Source: DT-110 sp964342305 (lineage in GTDB: Bacteria > Bacteroidota > Bacteroidia > Chitinophagales > Saprospiraceae). Taken from it: a DNA stretch of 64,000 nt. The notes beneath the pieces were generated by a model. The model saw nothing but the letters and a program-made list of their open reading frames with translations, made no database searches and was not told the origin of the DNA. The stretch is taken from assembly GCA_964342305.1 (NCBI GenBank), contig CAYFGK010000019.1, forward strand, positions 1 through 64,000. The letters run 5' to 3'. Positions 1-8,084 of this stretch are shown here, in pieces. Made by a program: the position numbers and the translations under genes. Position 1 is the first letter of the stretch. Every line of letters begins with the position of its first letter.

Positions 1-60
1 TCAAATTAGAGGGCAGAAAACTTGTCTGCATTCATGAGCAAATCCGGTGCAGTTATGGAT

Positions 61-147
61 CGTAGGAAGGGACCGTTTACCGTAGGCCGTAAATCGTGGG
101 CCGTCCATCGTAGACCGTCTAACGTAAGCCGTGGCGCGTGGGCCGTC
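61..147. repeat. Degenerate short tandem repeat (CCGTAAG-like)
   Basis: The stretch is built from imperfect copies of a 7 to 10 bp unit containing CCGT or CGTA, such as CCGTAGGCCGT and CGTGGGCCGT. Two similar blocks lie at 857-896 and 53163-53214. It lies just downstream of the mazF stop codon and has no coding sense. No function is known to me. Confidence 0.6.
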
Positions 148-477
148 TTAATCCACCAACGTCTCCTTAATTACGGCCTTCACTTCCCTGATTTCTTCCT
201 CCGAAAGGGAATCCAGTCTTTTGATGATCCGGCGCTTGTCGATGGTACGGATTTGATCCAGGACTACCCAACTTGTCTTTTGGTCCAATTTAACCGAAAC
301 GCGGGTAGGGTATTTCTTGGATTTGGAGGTGATCGGTGCAATGATCACCGTGCGCAGGGGACGGTTCATCTCATCGGGGGAGATGATAACCCAGGGGCGC
401 GTTTTCCGGATTTCGCTTCCGATGGTAGGATCCAGGTTGACGAGAACGACCTGGTATTGTTCGATTGTGATGCTCAT
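148..477 (-). CDS. mazF: MazF/PemK-family mRNA interferase toxin
   Basis: This 109-residue protein is the usual size for MazF/PemK toxins, which are ribosome-independent endoribonucleases that cut mRNA and arrest growth until neutralised by the antitoxin. The family hallmarks are visible in order: the first strand with VVLVNLDPTIGSE (around residues 10-22), the KTRPWVIIS segment, the conserved loop near residue 45 with TVIIAPITS, and the C-terminal RTIDKRRIIKRL helix-strand region. The start overlaps the stop of the upstream antitoxin by 4 bp (ATGA), so the two are translationally coupled. Downstream lies only a degenerate short repeat. The family call is secure; cleavage specificity cannot be read from sequence. 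Confidence 0.93.
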   Translation of the reverse strand: MSITIEQYQVVLVNLDPTIGSEIRKTRPWVIISPDEMNRPLRTVIIAPITSKSKKYPTRVSVKLDQKTSWVVLDQIRTIDKRRIIKRLDSLSEEEIREVKAVIKETLVD

Positions 478-713
478 TCATTCAGATCTTCGTCCTCAAA
501 CACATCGTCTATCAACAATTCATCGTCTCCCAGTTCATGCATTTGCCGAAAGGCAGCTTCCCAGCCAGCCCTGGGTTGATGGGCCGGTTTCAGGATGAGG
601 TAACCTTCTTTGAAAATCAATTCCACTTTGTCAGTCATTTGGTAGCGCTCCAAAATGGGTTTCGTGAGTCGAATCCCCTTTGAATTGCCAATTCGAATAA
701 TTGGTATTTCCAT
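474..713 (-). CDS. mazE: MazE/AbrB-family antitoxin
   Basis: This 79-residue protein precedes mazF and overlaps it by 4 bp, the normal antitoxin-first order. The N-terminal half (PIIRIGNSKGIRLTKPIL, then a strand ending in GYLILKP) is a swapped-hairpin AbrB/MazE DNA-binding domain. The C-terminal part (about residues 45-79) is acidic, ending DDVFEDEDLNE, which fits the flexible tail that wraps and inhibits MazF. The complex is expected to repress its own promoter; a matching paired palindrome and promoter lie just upstream at 733-781. Residues 28-79 lack other domain signals. Confidence 0.92.
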   Translation of the reverse strand: MEIPIIRIGNSKGIRLTKPILERYQMTDKVELIFKEGYLILKPAHQPRAGWEAAFRQMHELGDDELLIDDVFEDEDLNE

Positions 714-732
714 GATTTTCCTTGCTGCAATG

Positions 733-781
733 GTAATTACAATGTAATTACAAATATACTAGAATTCCCGTAAAAAAGCAA
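733..781 (-). promoter_or_regulatory. mazEF promoter and paired GTAATTAC operator
   Basis: Read on the minus strand there is a TTG (779-781), 20 bp of spacer and TATATTTG (751-758), an exact match to the Bacteroidota TAnnTTTG box. Immediately downstream are two identical 8-bp palindromes GTAATTAC at 744-751 and 733-740, centred 11 bp apart (one helical turn). The first touches the promoter box. This is the arrangement expected for autorepression by MazE/MazEF. The binding itself is inferred. Confidence 0.7.
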
Positions 782-784
782 TGA

Positions 785-849
785 ACCACTAAGGCACAAA
801 GAGCACTAAGGAATCTTGTGCTCCTTAGTGCCCTTTGTGTCTTAGTGGT
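785..849. repeat. Long imperfect inverted repeat (ACCACTAAGG type)
   Basis: A 28-bp arm starting ACCACTAAGGCACAAAG is mirrored by an arm ending CTTTGTGTCTTAGTGGT, giving a strong hairpin of about 65 bp. It lies between the 3' end of the beta-barrel gene (900) and the mazEF promoter. A related CAGGCACAAAGGGCACAAGG inverted repeat lies at 56383-56429. It could end transcription from 900-2979 because a T-run follows on the minus strand, but it looks mainly like a dispersed intergenic palindrome. Confidence 0.65.
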
Positions 850-856
850 AAAAAAC

Positions 857-896
857 CGTCTGCCGTAAATCGTAAGCCGTGCAGCGTGGGCCGTTC
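857..896. repeat. Degenerate short tandem repeat (CCGTAAG-like)
   Basis: Second block of the CCGTAAG-like repeat, with units such as CCGTAAATCGTAAGCCGT and CGTGGGCCGT. It ends at the stop codon of the gene at 900-2429. Same style as 61-147 and 53163-53214. Confidence 0.55.
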
Positions 897-899
897 AAC

Positions 900-2429
900 T
901 TATTTCCGTAAACGCAACCGCACGCCCGTCAGTACCGACATGGTGTGGAGGCGATCGTGGGTGGGGCCCATACCTTCGGAGAAATAGCCAAGGTTGTGTG
1001 AGTAGGTAGGTTGGACGAAGATGCCCAGGCTTTGATTGACAGCTCGTTCAACCCCGAAACCGAGGTTCAGGGTGACGTAGCTGTTCTCCCAGAAGCCGCC
1101 GCCTTCGAGCCAGCCGTAGCGATTGTTGAAGCTGGATTCGCCGCGGCGGGGGCGGATGAGGCCATCGGGCAGACCTAAACCTTCGGGGAAAACCCCGTAG
1201 AAGTTCGTTTCGTAAGCTACCTGCAGGGAGGCACCGGCAGTGGCGTAGGCTTTCCAACCCTTATCCATGATGGCGTTGTAGCGTACATAGATGGGCAGGC
1301 TGATCACATCCAGCTCAACAAAGTCAAATTTTTCGGCGGTATAGCCCTGATCCAGGCTCCCGCGGGTAACCAATATGGGGATTGGCTCATAGCGCACGGC
1401 CGTGTAACCGATTCCGCTACCTACTTCGAGGCGACCAAAGTCCATTCCCAGAGCCAGTCCGCCACCATATCCGAGGGTATAGCGATCAAAACCAACGATA
1501 CCTAAATCACCGTCAGGAGGCGTAATTACCCGATTATAGGCGGCGCCACCAAAGGCGCCGATGACCAGCGATGCCGGTGATGTCGGTGTTTTGATCCGGG
1601 TTTGCTGGAAAATCAGCGGACCGGTAGCCAACTCAGTGGTTTTTTTGCCCGTAAGGGCATCAAAAAGATCCCAGGAAGATGGGTTCTGCTCGGTGGTTGC
1701 CAGCGGCAAAACGGGCGCCGGAGCCTGGGCTTTTCTTGTGTCGGACGAAAGCCAATGGTTTTCGCGCAAAGCAGGCAGCAAGGTAACCGAGGCCGGCTCG
1801 TAGGTGGCCTCGAAGGCATTGGCTGCAGTTTTATTGTCTGCCGCAGCACTTTCGACAGCGTCGGTACCATTGGGTTGCGACTGGTCATCCGTTGCCGGTT
1901 TTCCATCGGAAGGGGTACTCCGGGACGAAGCAATTGGCGTCACCGAATCCGAATCGACCGGAGTGGAAGCTGGTTCCAGGGGGTTCCCCAGGCGAATAAA
2001 CAGCAATAAGATCAGTGAAAGCAGGGCAGCTTCCACCACTTTATAGGAAGCCAGGCGCTGGGTCAGCAGTACGTGTGCATCCATCCGGCGGCGCAGTGCA
2101 GACCAGTTGGGAGCGGGTTGATTAACTTCCAGGCCCCGCATTTTGGCGAAAGCCATTTCATCGATCAGGGAAGGGTCTTGTTCAGGAACACCGGAATCAA
2201 CGGCGTCGAGGACGTGCTCGAACTGGTCCCAGGCATCAACCGGGAGGACCGGCGTCAGACCCTGCAATTTTTCGTGGATGATTTGATCCAGATTTTCTTC
2301 GCTCAAATTTTGATCCGAAAGATGAGCATCCATTGTCTGCTCAAACCGCTCCCAGGCGTCGGCCGGCAGGTCGGGACGCAGGTTTTGCAGTTTGTTGCGA
2401 ACGATATGGTCCAATTGCTTATCCTCCAT
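900..2429 (-). CDS. Anti-sigma-like membrane protein with C-terminal outer-membrane-type beta-barrel domain
   Basis: This 509-residue protein has three parts. Residues 1-120 hold three copies of a motif of the form L-D-x-I-V-x-x-K-L-x-x-L-x-P-x-LP-x-DAW-x-x-FE-x-x-MD (starting near residues 6, 46 and 90, the third degenerate). A single hydrophobic segment (VVEAALLSLILLLFIRLG, about 130-148) follows, then a low-complexity Ser/Thr/Pro/Ala linker to about 290. The C-terminal 210 residues (SLVIGAFGGAAYNRV to the end) have the alternating pattern of a PorT-like outer membrane beta-barrel ending in an aromatic/charged strand. The start overlaps the ECF sigma gene by 11 bp, so it is co-translated with it and probably acts as its anti-sigma factor. 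A transmembrane helix joined to a barrel-like domain in one chain is odd. The function is inferred from context. Confidence 0.75.
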   Translation of the reverse strand: MEDKQLDHIVRNKLQNLRPDLPADAWERFEQTMDAHLSDQNLSEENLDQIIHEKLQGLTPVLPVDAWDQFEHVLDAVDSGVPEQDPSLIDEMAFAKMRGLEVNQPAPNWSALRRRMDAHVLLTQRLASYKVVEAALLSLILLLFIRLGNPLEPASTPVDSDSVTPIASSRSTPSDGKPATDDQSQPNGTDAVESAAADNKTAANAFEATYEPASVTLLPALRENHWLSSDTRKAQAPAPVLPLATTEQNPSSWDLFDALTGKKTTELATGPLIFQQTRIKTPTSPASLVIGAFGGAAYNRVITPPDGDLGIVGFDRYTLGYGGGLALGMDFGRLEVGSGIGYTAVRYEPIPILVTRGSLDQGYTAEKFDFVELDVISLPIYVRYNAIMDKGWKAYATAGASLQVAYETNFYGVFPEGLGLPDGLIRPRRGESSFNNRYGWLEGGGFWENSYVTLNLGFGVERAVNQSLGIFVQPTYSHNLGYFSEGMGPTHDRLHTMSVLTGVRLRLRK

Positions 2430-2979
2430 GATTCGATCCGGAAGTCAAAATCTCTTTTAGTTTGATACGTGCCTTTACCAGATTGGAGCGCGACGTACTT
2501 TCTGAAATATTCAATAAGTCACCCACTTCCTTGTGGGAGTACCCTTCGACTACGTACAGGTTGAAAACTGTGCGGTAGGCGGGGGTTAATTGTTGTATTG
2601 CCGCGAGTATCTCCTTCTCGGTGCACCGGCTGATAGCATCCGCTTCGTCGGTACTCAGGGAATGAGCCTGCTCAATATCTTCCGTTCTTCGCCGGATATT
2701 CTTGCGGTAATAATCGATGGCCGTATTGACCATGATCCGCCGTATCCAGGCGCTCAGCGAAGTGCCCGTCTGGTATTTGCGAATATTGCCAAATACCTTA
2801 ATAAACCCTTCGTGCAGAATGTCCAGCGCATCATCCTGATTATTGGAGTAGCGCAGGCAAACTCCGAGCATGGAACTATAGAACTCTTCGTACAAGGCTT
2901 TCTGCGCCCACCGCTCTTTGCGGACACAGGCCTTGATCAGGTCCCGTTCGTTGTATTCTGCTGGCAAAGCGATATGCAT
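2419..2979 (-). CDS. RNA polymerase sigma factor, ECF (sigma-70 family)
   Basis: This 186-residue protein has the two-domain layout of extracytoplasmic-function sigma factors. Region 2 (about residues 24-95) includes the core-binding and -10 recognition segment DDALDILHEGFIKVF and the TSLSAWIRRIMVNTAIDYYRK helix. Region 4 (about 130-180) includes AYRTVFNLYVVEGYSHKEVGDLLNISESTSRSNLVKARIKLKE, a helix-turn-helix for the -35 element. It directs RNA polymerase to a small regulon. It is transcribed ahead of, and overlaps by 11 bp, a membrane protein that is the likely anti-sigma partner. The family assignment is secure; its targets are unknown. Confidence 0.95.
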   Translation of the reverse strand: MHIALPAEYNERDLIKACVRKERWAQKALYEEFYSSMLGVCLRYSNNQDDALDILHEGFIKVFGNIRKYQTGTSLSAWIRRIMVNTAIDYYRKNIRRRTEDIEQAHSLSTDEADAISRCTEKEILAAIQQLTPAYRTVFNLYVVEGYSHKEVGDLLNISESTSRSNLVKARIKLKEILTSGSNHGG

Positions 2980-3299
2980 GCGTTGAGTTTATGTAGCGTT
3001 GGTGGAGATCAGCGTTCCGCAATCCTTAGAAAACGGTCACTTGCGATCCCAAAAAACCTCCCTGTAAATTAGATGTTCACCAGCACATTAACAAGGCACG
3101 CGGACAGGAACTTCGCTATTGACGGCTTAATGACAACGCCCCCTACCCTTTTTTCGCTGCCAGTCCCGGCGGTTTTATTGAGCTTATTTACCATAAGACT
3201 TCATTTAAAACATTTCCGATTTTTATAAAATTTTTTGTTTTTAAAACTTGCCCCATTTTTGTACTTTTACCCACTCAATAACTTGGTACTACTCCACCT
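2980..3299. other. Divergent intergenic region between the sigma gene and parC
   Basis: This 320-bp region separates divergent genes and must hold both promoters. The last 120 bp before parC are very T-rich (runs of T at 3218-3245 and 3258-3263), typical of strong Bacteroidota upstream regions, but no exact TAnnTTTG box is seen. I see no RNA gene or reading frame in it. Confidence 0.5.
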
Positions 3300-5894
3300 A
3301 TGAGCGATCCCACCCAGAACGATACGGCCAACAGCAATGGCCAAGAAAATATCATTAGCCTCAAGGGCATGTACGAGAATTATTTTCTCGACTATGCCTC
3401 CTACGTTATCCTCGAACGGGCTGTCCCCGCCATCGGCGATGGCCTGAAGCCCGTGCAGCGGCGCATCCTGCACGCGATGAAAGAGATGGATGACGGCCGC
3501 TTCCACAAGGTGGCTAACATCATCGGTCAGACCATGCAGTACCACCCGCACGGTGATGCCGCCATTGGCGACGCCCTCGTCAACCTGGGGCAACGGGACC
3601 TGATGATCGATTGCCAGGGTAACTGGGGAAACTTCTACACCGGCGACGGCGCCGCAGCTCCCCGTTACATTGAGGCCCGCCTGACCAAATTTGCCCTGGA
3701 AGTTGCCTTCAATGCCAGCACCACGGAATGGCAGTTGTCTTACGACGGCCGTAAACGGGAACCCATCGACCTTCCGATGAAATTCCCATTGCTGCTCGCC
3801 CAGGGTGCCGAGGGCATTGCCGTGGGCCTCTCCACCCGTATTCTCCCCCACAACTTTATCGAGCTGATCAAAGCCTCTATCAAGATCCTGGAAGGTAAAC
3901 GGGTGAAGATCTATCCCGATTTCCAAACGGGCGGCATGATCGATGTGACCGATTACAATAACGGTGCCCGAGGCGGACGCGTAAAAGTCCGGTGCCACAT
4001 CGAGCAAGTGGATAAAAACACCCTGGCCATACGCGACCTGCCCTACGGCGTGACGACCACCTCCCTGATCGACAGTATTATCAAGGCTAACGACAAGGGT
4101 AAGATCAAGATCAAAAAGGTTGTCGATAACACCGCCCAGAATGTAGAGATTCTGATCGACCTGGCCCCCAACACCTCACCCGATGTCACCATCGGTGCCC
4201 TCTATGCCTTCACCAATTGTGAAGTGTCGATATCACCTAACGCCTGCGTGATTATTGACGACAAACCTCATTTCGGCAGCGTTGAAGACCTGCTGCGTAC
4301 CTCTACTGAGCACACCCGTGAATTGCTGCGTCAGGAGCTACTCATCAAACAGGAAGACCTCCGCTCCAAATGGCACATGGCCAGCCTGGAAAAGATCTTC
4401 ATCACCAAACGCATCTACCGCGACATCGAGGAGGCCGAATCCTTCGATGAGGTGCTGAAGATCATTGATACCGGTCTGCGCAAATACGTCCGCACCCCAT
4501 CGGATAAGAAAAAAGACGACCGCCTGGCCCTGATGCGGGAAATCGAGGAAGAGGATATCATCAAACTCACGGAAATCCGCATTAAGCGCATTTCCAAATA
4601 CAATGAATTCAAGGCCGACGAAAAGCTGGCGGAACTGGAAGCCGGCCTCGAGCAGGTAGCTCACGACCTGGAACACCTGACCGATTTCGCCATCGCTTAC
4701 TTCCAAAATCTGCTCGATAAATACAGCGAAGGTCGGGAACGCAAAACTAAGATCACCGAGTTCGATACCATTCAGGCTACCCAGGTAGTGGCGAACAACG
4801 CCAAGCTATACGCCAACTTTTCCGAAGGATTCATAGGGACCGGCCTGCGCAAGGACACCTTCATCACCGATTGTTCCGACATCGACGACATCATCGTTTT
4901 CCGTAAGGATGGCAAGTTCCAGGTCACCCGGATTTCCGAAAAAACATTTGTGGGTAAGGATCTCATTCACGTTGCCGTATGGAATAAAGGTGATGAACGC
5001 ACCACCTACAATCTGATCTACGTAGATGGCAAAACCGGAGTCACGCGCGCTAAGCGCTTCCAGGTAAAGGCCATTACCCGCGACCGGGAATACGATCTGA
5101 CCAAAGGGACCAAAGGCTCGAAAGTACTCTATTTTTCCGCCAACCCAAATGGCGAAGCCGAAGTCATCGATGTAAAACTCTCACAGGGATCCAATGCCCG
5201 CAAGAAGCTGTTCGATTTTGATTTTGGCGATATTGATATCAAAGGTCGTGGTTCGCAAGGGAATATTTTAACCAAATACCCCGTTCGTTCCGTCAAACTG
5301 CGGGAGGTCGGTAAATCCACCCTGGGTGCCATGGATGTCTGGATGGACGAGGTGAGCGGCCGTCTCAACACGGAGGAACGCGGCCTCTACCTGGGAGCCT
5401 TCGATACGGGCGACCTCCTGCTCGCTATTTACCGCGACGGCACCTACGAGCAAATGGAACTGGACCTCAACAAGCGTTTTATTCCCAAGGACATTGTGCA
5501 CCTTGGTAAGTTCGTGGATGATCTGGTCATCAGTTCCATCTATTACGAAGGTGAACGCGGCATGACACTGGTGAAGCGCTTCCAGGTCGAGACGACTTCC
5601 CTCGACCAGAAATTCCCCTTCATCTCTGAGCATAAGGATTCCAAATTGTTCTTTGCAACGGTTCACCCCAAACCCACCGTTACCTATAAACTGCGCGAAA
5701 AAAATCAAACGAAGGAAAAAGAACTCGATCTGGTCGACTTTATCGACATCAAGGGCTGGAAATCCCTGGGTAACAAACTGGAGGACAACAAACTCACCAG
5801 CGTAAAGGAAACCAGTGAACCGCCTAAATCTCAACCAGCTAAAGATGAAAACGGGAAACTGAAACCCGGAGATAGTCTGGAGCTTGACCTATAG
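3300..5894 (+). CDS. parC: DNA topoisomerase IV subunit A
   Basis: This 864-residue protein is the breakage-reunion subunit of a type IIA topoisomerase. The N-terminal domain has the family signature ISLKGMYENYFLDYASYVILERAVPAIGDGLKPVQRRILHAM, the winged-helix region with QYHPHGDAAIGDALVNLGQRD, and AAPRYIEARLT in which Tyr123 is the catalytic tyrosine that forms the covalent DNA link. After a coiled coil (about 420-470) the C-terminal third (about 510-830) has repeated beta-pinwheel blades. No canonical GyrA box is present, which favours ParC over GyrA. The partner ParE-like subunit is encoded at 21387-23303 on the other strand. It decatenates replicated chromosomes. The start is the first ATG after a T-rich promoter region. 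Confidence 0.93.
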   Translation: MSDPTQNDTANSNGQENIISLKGMYENYFLDYASYVILERAVPAIGDGLKPVQRRILHAMKEMDDGRFHKVANIIGQTMQYHPHGDAAIGDALVNLGQRDLMIDCQGNWGNFYTGDGAAAPRYIEARLTKFALEVAFNASTTEWQLSYDGRKREPIDLPMKFPLLLAQGAEGIAVGLSTRILPHNFIELIKASIKILEGKRVKIYPDFQTGGMIDVTDYNNGARGGRVKVRCHIEQVDKNTLAIRDLPYGVTTTSLIDSIIKANDKGKIKIKKVVDNTAQNVEILIDLAPNTSPDVTIGALYAFTNCEVSISPNACVIIDDKPHFGSVEDLLRTSTEHTRELLRQELLIKQEDLRSKWHMASLEKIFITKRIYRDIEEAESFDEVLKIIDTGLRKYVRTPSDKKKDDRLALMREIEEEDIIKLTEIRIKRISKYNEFKADEKLAELEAGLEQVAHDLEHLTDFAIAYFQNLLDKYSEGRERKTKITEFDTIQATQVVANNAKLYANFSEGFIGTGLRKDTFITDCSDIDDIIVFRKDGKFQVTRISEKTFVGKDLIHVAVWNKGDERTTYNLIYVDGKTGVTRAKRFQVKAITRDREYDLTKGTKGSKVLYFSANPNGEAEVIDVKLSQGSNARKKLFDFDFGDIDIKGRGSQGNILTKYPVRSVKLREVGKSTLGAMDVWMDEVSGRLNTEERGLYLGAFDTGDLLLAIYRDGTYEQMELDLNKRFIPKDIVHLGKFVDDLVISSIYYEGERGMTLVKRFQVETTSLDQKFPFISEHKDSKLFFATVHPKPTVTYKLREKNQTKEKELDLVDFIDIKGWKSLGNKLEDNKLTSVKETSEPPKSQPAKDENGKLKPGDSLELDL

Positions 5895-5949
5895 AGCCAG
5901 ACGGCTTTCATGGTGAGTGCGTTTCTTTTAGTAGCTTTCGCAAAAAACT

Positions 5950-6468
5950 ATGCGCCAGATTTTATTGCTCTGCCTGAGCCTGGTTCCCACATCCATATTT
6001 GCCCAGGATGATTCGTTCCCCGCTTCCTGGGAAGGTGTATGGCAGGGAGATTTACAAGTTTTCAAGTACGGCAACGAGGTACAACGCATTCCCATGTCGC
6101 TGACCATTTTACCATTGGGGACTGATGGTCAGTACACCTGGGCTATACAATACGGAAAAGATGAAAGTGGATTACGGCCCTATCGCCTGATCCCTGCCGA
6201 TCCGGAGAAAGGACAATTCGCTATCGACGAGCAAAATGGCATCGTTCTCGACGGCTTTTTTCAACGCGACACTTACTACAGCCTTTTTTCGGTATCCGGT
6301 TCGCTATTGCAAACAAGGGTGCAGCGGGATGAAGACACCCTCCACTACGAGATCACAGCTGGTCCGATGGAGGCCCTAAACACTACTGGTGGTCAGGATT
6401 CCATCCCCGCGGTCGATTCCTACGCAGTACCTACCTTACAGCGGGCTATTCTCCTTCGTCAGGAGTAG
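5950..6468 (+). CDS. Secreted protein of unknown function
   Basis: This 172-residue protein begins with a clear signal peptide (MRQILLLCLSLVPTSIFAQ, cleavage after the Ala-Gln boundary region), so it is exported. The mature part, beginning DDSFPASWEGVWQGDL, is rich in beta-strand pattern and resembles small lipocalin-like periplasmic proteins that start with W-x-G-x-W-x-G, but I do not recognise a defined family. It starts 55 bp after parC on the same strand, and the start lies 2 bp after a copy of the dispersed GCTTTCGCAAAAAA word. Its last 23 bp overlap the 3' end of the convergent amidohydrolase gene. Confidence 0.75.
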   Translation: MRQILLLCLSLVPTSIFAQDDSFPASWEGVWQGDLQVFKYGNEVQRIPMSLTILPLGTDGQYTWAIQYGKDESGLRPYRLIPADPEKGQFAIDEQNGIVLDGFFQRDTYYSLFSVSGSLLQTRVQRDEDTLHYEITAGPMEALNTTGGQDSIPAVDSYAVPTLQRAILLRQE

Positions 6469-8044
6469 GTTCCCGATAGGCCGGCCCACGCATAATCTCT
6501 CCATTTCGCAGATCGTGGAATTTGCCGTTTTCCAGCGCAACCTGCCCGCCCTGAATCACATAGAGAATTCCCTCCGGATACTGGTGCGGATCGGTAAATT
6601 CAGCCCGGTCGATAATGGTCTCCGGATCGAAAATAGTCAGGTCGGCCATAAACCCTTCACGTAAGGCCCCACGGTCGTCGAGTCCCAATCGGCTTGCCGG
6701 CAGGGTGGTCATCTTATGAAGTGCTTCTTCCAGTGATAATAACCCTTTTTCACGAACGTAATATCCCAGGACTCTGGGGAACGTCCCGTAAACCCGCGGA
6801 TGGGGATGCCCTTTCCCGATAGGGTTAATACGTCCGTCGGATGCGACCATTGTCATGGGGTGTTGCATAATGCGCTCTACGTCTGCCTCCTGCATGGCGT
6901 GGAAGATACAGGATGCCCCGCGGTGCAATTGAGCCTCAATAATGAGTTCGGCCCCGTTTTCCAGGGAAGGTTCCAGGCCTTCCGCTACGGCCCAGTCGTA
7001 CAATGTCTTTCCTTCGAATTCCGGTTTCCAGTTGAATACGGAGAACTGTACACGTCGCAGATCGTTACCTCCCCGATCATTTTTCAGATTAAAGATTATG
7101 GCTTGTTTGATGCTATCCCGCAAGACCGGGTCCTCACACCTTTTGGCGAAAGCCTGATAGCGACCTCCCGCCATCGACCAGGCCGGAATCAGAATACTCA
7201 GGCTGGTATACGAAGCGGTGTAGGGATACTGGTCGATCATCACATCCAGTCCGGCCTCCCGCGCGGAATCGACCATAGCCAGGGTTTTCTCCGAGCTGCC
7301 CCACATTGGGTATCCTACCACTTTGTGGTGGGTCAGCACCACCGGTATATCTGCCTGATCAGCAATTGTGATAGCCTCGGCCACGCCCTCCAGCAAGCCA
7401 AGGCCTTCTTCCCGCAAGTGTGAGGTATAGATACCTCCGAGCTGCCCGGCCTGCTTGGATAGAGCAATAACTTCAGATAATTCGGAATACGTACCCGGCA
7501 GGTATTTTAATCCGGTTGAAATACCAAAAGCACCATCACTCATTCCCTGGCGTATGCCTGCTTTCATAGCATCCAGTTCTTCTTCGGTGGGCTTGCGATT
7601 ATCGAGGCCCATCACCTGGCTTCGGACCGTATTATGACCTACAAGGTAGGCGACATTCAGGCCCACACCGAGGTTTTGGAGGCTATCAAGATATTCGCCG
7701 AGAGGTACGGGTGAGCCACCATCCGGGCCACCCAGGGCTGTTGTTACCCCCATTCGCAGGTGGCTTTCTGCACTCGGGTACAAGGTGATTGGTTCGAGAT
7801 GGGTATGCAGATCAATGAAGCCGGGACTTACGGCCAGCCCGGTCGCGTCGATCTCGCGGGAGGCTTCGCCCCGCAGTTCTTTTCCAATGCGGACAACGCG
7901 TCCATCGCGAATCGCGACATCACGCACCACACCGGGTTCGGCATCACCTGCATAGACGGTACCATTGCGAATGATCAGATCGTAGGAATCAGGCTGACAA
8001 CCGGACAATAAAACCAGGCAGCCCAGGAAGAAAAGTTTGCGCAT
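6446..8044 (-). CDS. N-acyl-D-amino-acid deacylase-like amidohydrolase (lipoprotein)
   Basis: This 532-residue enzyme belongs to the D-aminoacylase branch of the metal-dependent amidohydrolase superfamily, which removes the acyl group from N-acyl-D-amino acids or related imides. The N-terminus (MRKLFFLGCLVLLSGCQPD) has a lipobox with Cys16, so it is exported and lipid-anchored. The composite beta-sandwich begins YDLIIRNGTVYAG, and the metal site is marked by GFIDLHTHLEP (about 76-86), YTSHLREEG, VVLTHHKVVG and a late MVASDGR aspartate. The closing ILYVIQGGQVALENGKF completes the sandwich domain. Substrate is inferred from family only. Confidence 0.88.
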   Translation of the reverse strand: MRKLFFLGCLVLLSGCQPDSYDLIIRNGTVYAGDAEPGVVRDVAIRDGRVVRIGKELRGEASREIDATGLAVSPGFIDLHTHLEPITLYPSAESHLRMGVTTALGGPDGGSPVPLGEYLDSLQNLGVGLNVAYLVGHNTVRSQVMGLDNRKPTEEELDAMKAGIRQGMSDGAFGISTGLKYLPGTYSELSEVIALSKQAGQLGGIYTSHLREEGLGLLEGVAEAITIADQADIPVVLTHHKVVGYPMWGSSEKTLAMVDSAREAGLDVMIDQYPYTASYTSLSILIPAWSMAGGRYQAFAKRCEDPVLRDSIKQAIIFNLKNDRGGNDLRRVQFSVFNWKPEFEGKTLYDWAVAEGLEPSLENGAELIIEAQLHRGASCIFHAMQEADVERIMQHPMTMVASDGRINPIGKGHPHPRVYGTFPRVLGYYVREKGLLSLEEALHKMTTLPASRLGLDDRGALREGFMADLTIFDPETIIDRAEFTDPHQYPEGILYVIQGGQVALENGKFHDLRNGEIMRGPAYREPTPDEGE

Positions 8045-8084
8045 CGTTCTTGCTTTCGCAAAAAGATACTACAATTCATTCTAT

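Noticed and set aside
2141..2154. Dispersed word explained as a conserved AFAK peptide motif
   Set aside because: The same word appears in at least four reading frames, on both strands and in intergenic DNA, so a peptide motif cannot explain it.
3267..4007. Long minus-strand frame across parC
   Set aside because: It is a frame opposite a well-supported conserved gene and has no family resemblance. Several similar antisense frames in parC, lon, parE and the GH51 gene were left out for the same reason.
3300..5894. Gyrase subunit A instead of ParC
   Set aside because: The catalytic domain fits both, but no canonical GyrA box is seen in the C-terminal blades, and the ParE-like partner is a short form. 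ParC is preferred, not proved.
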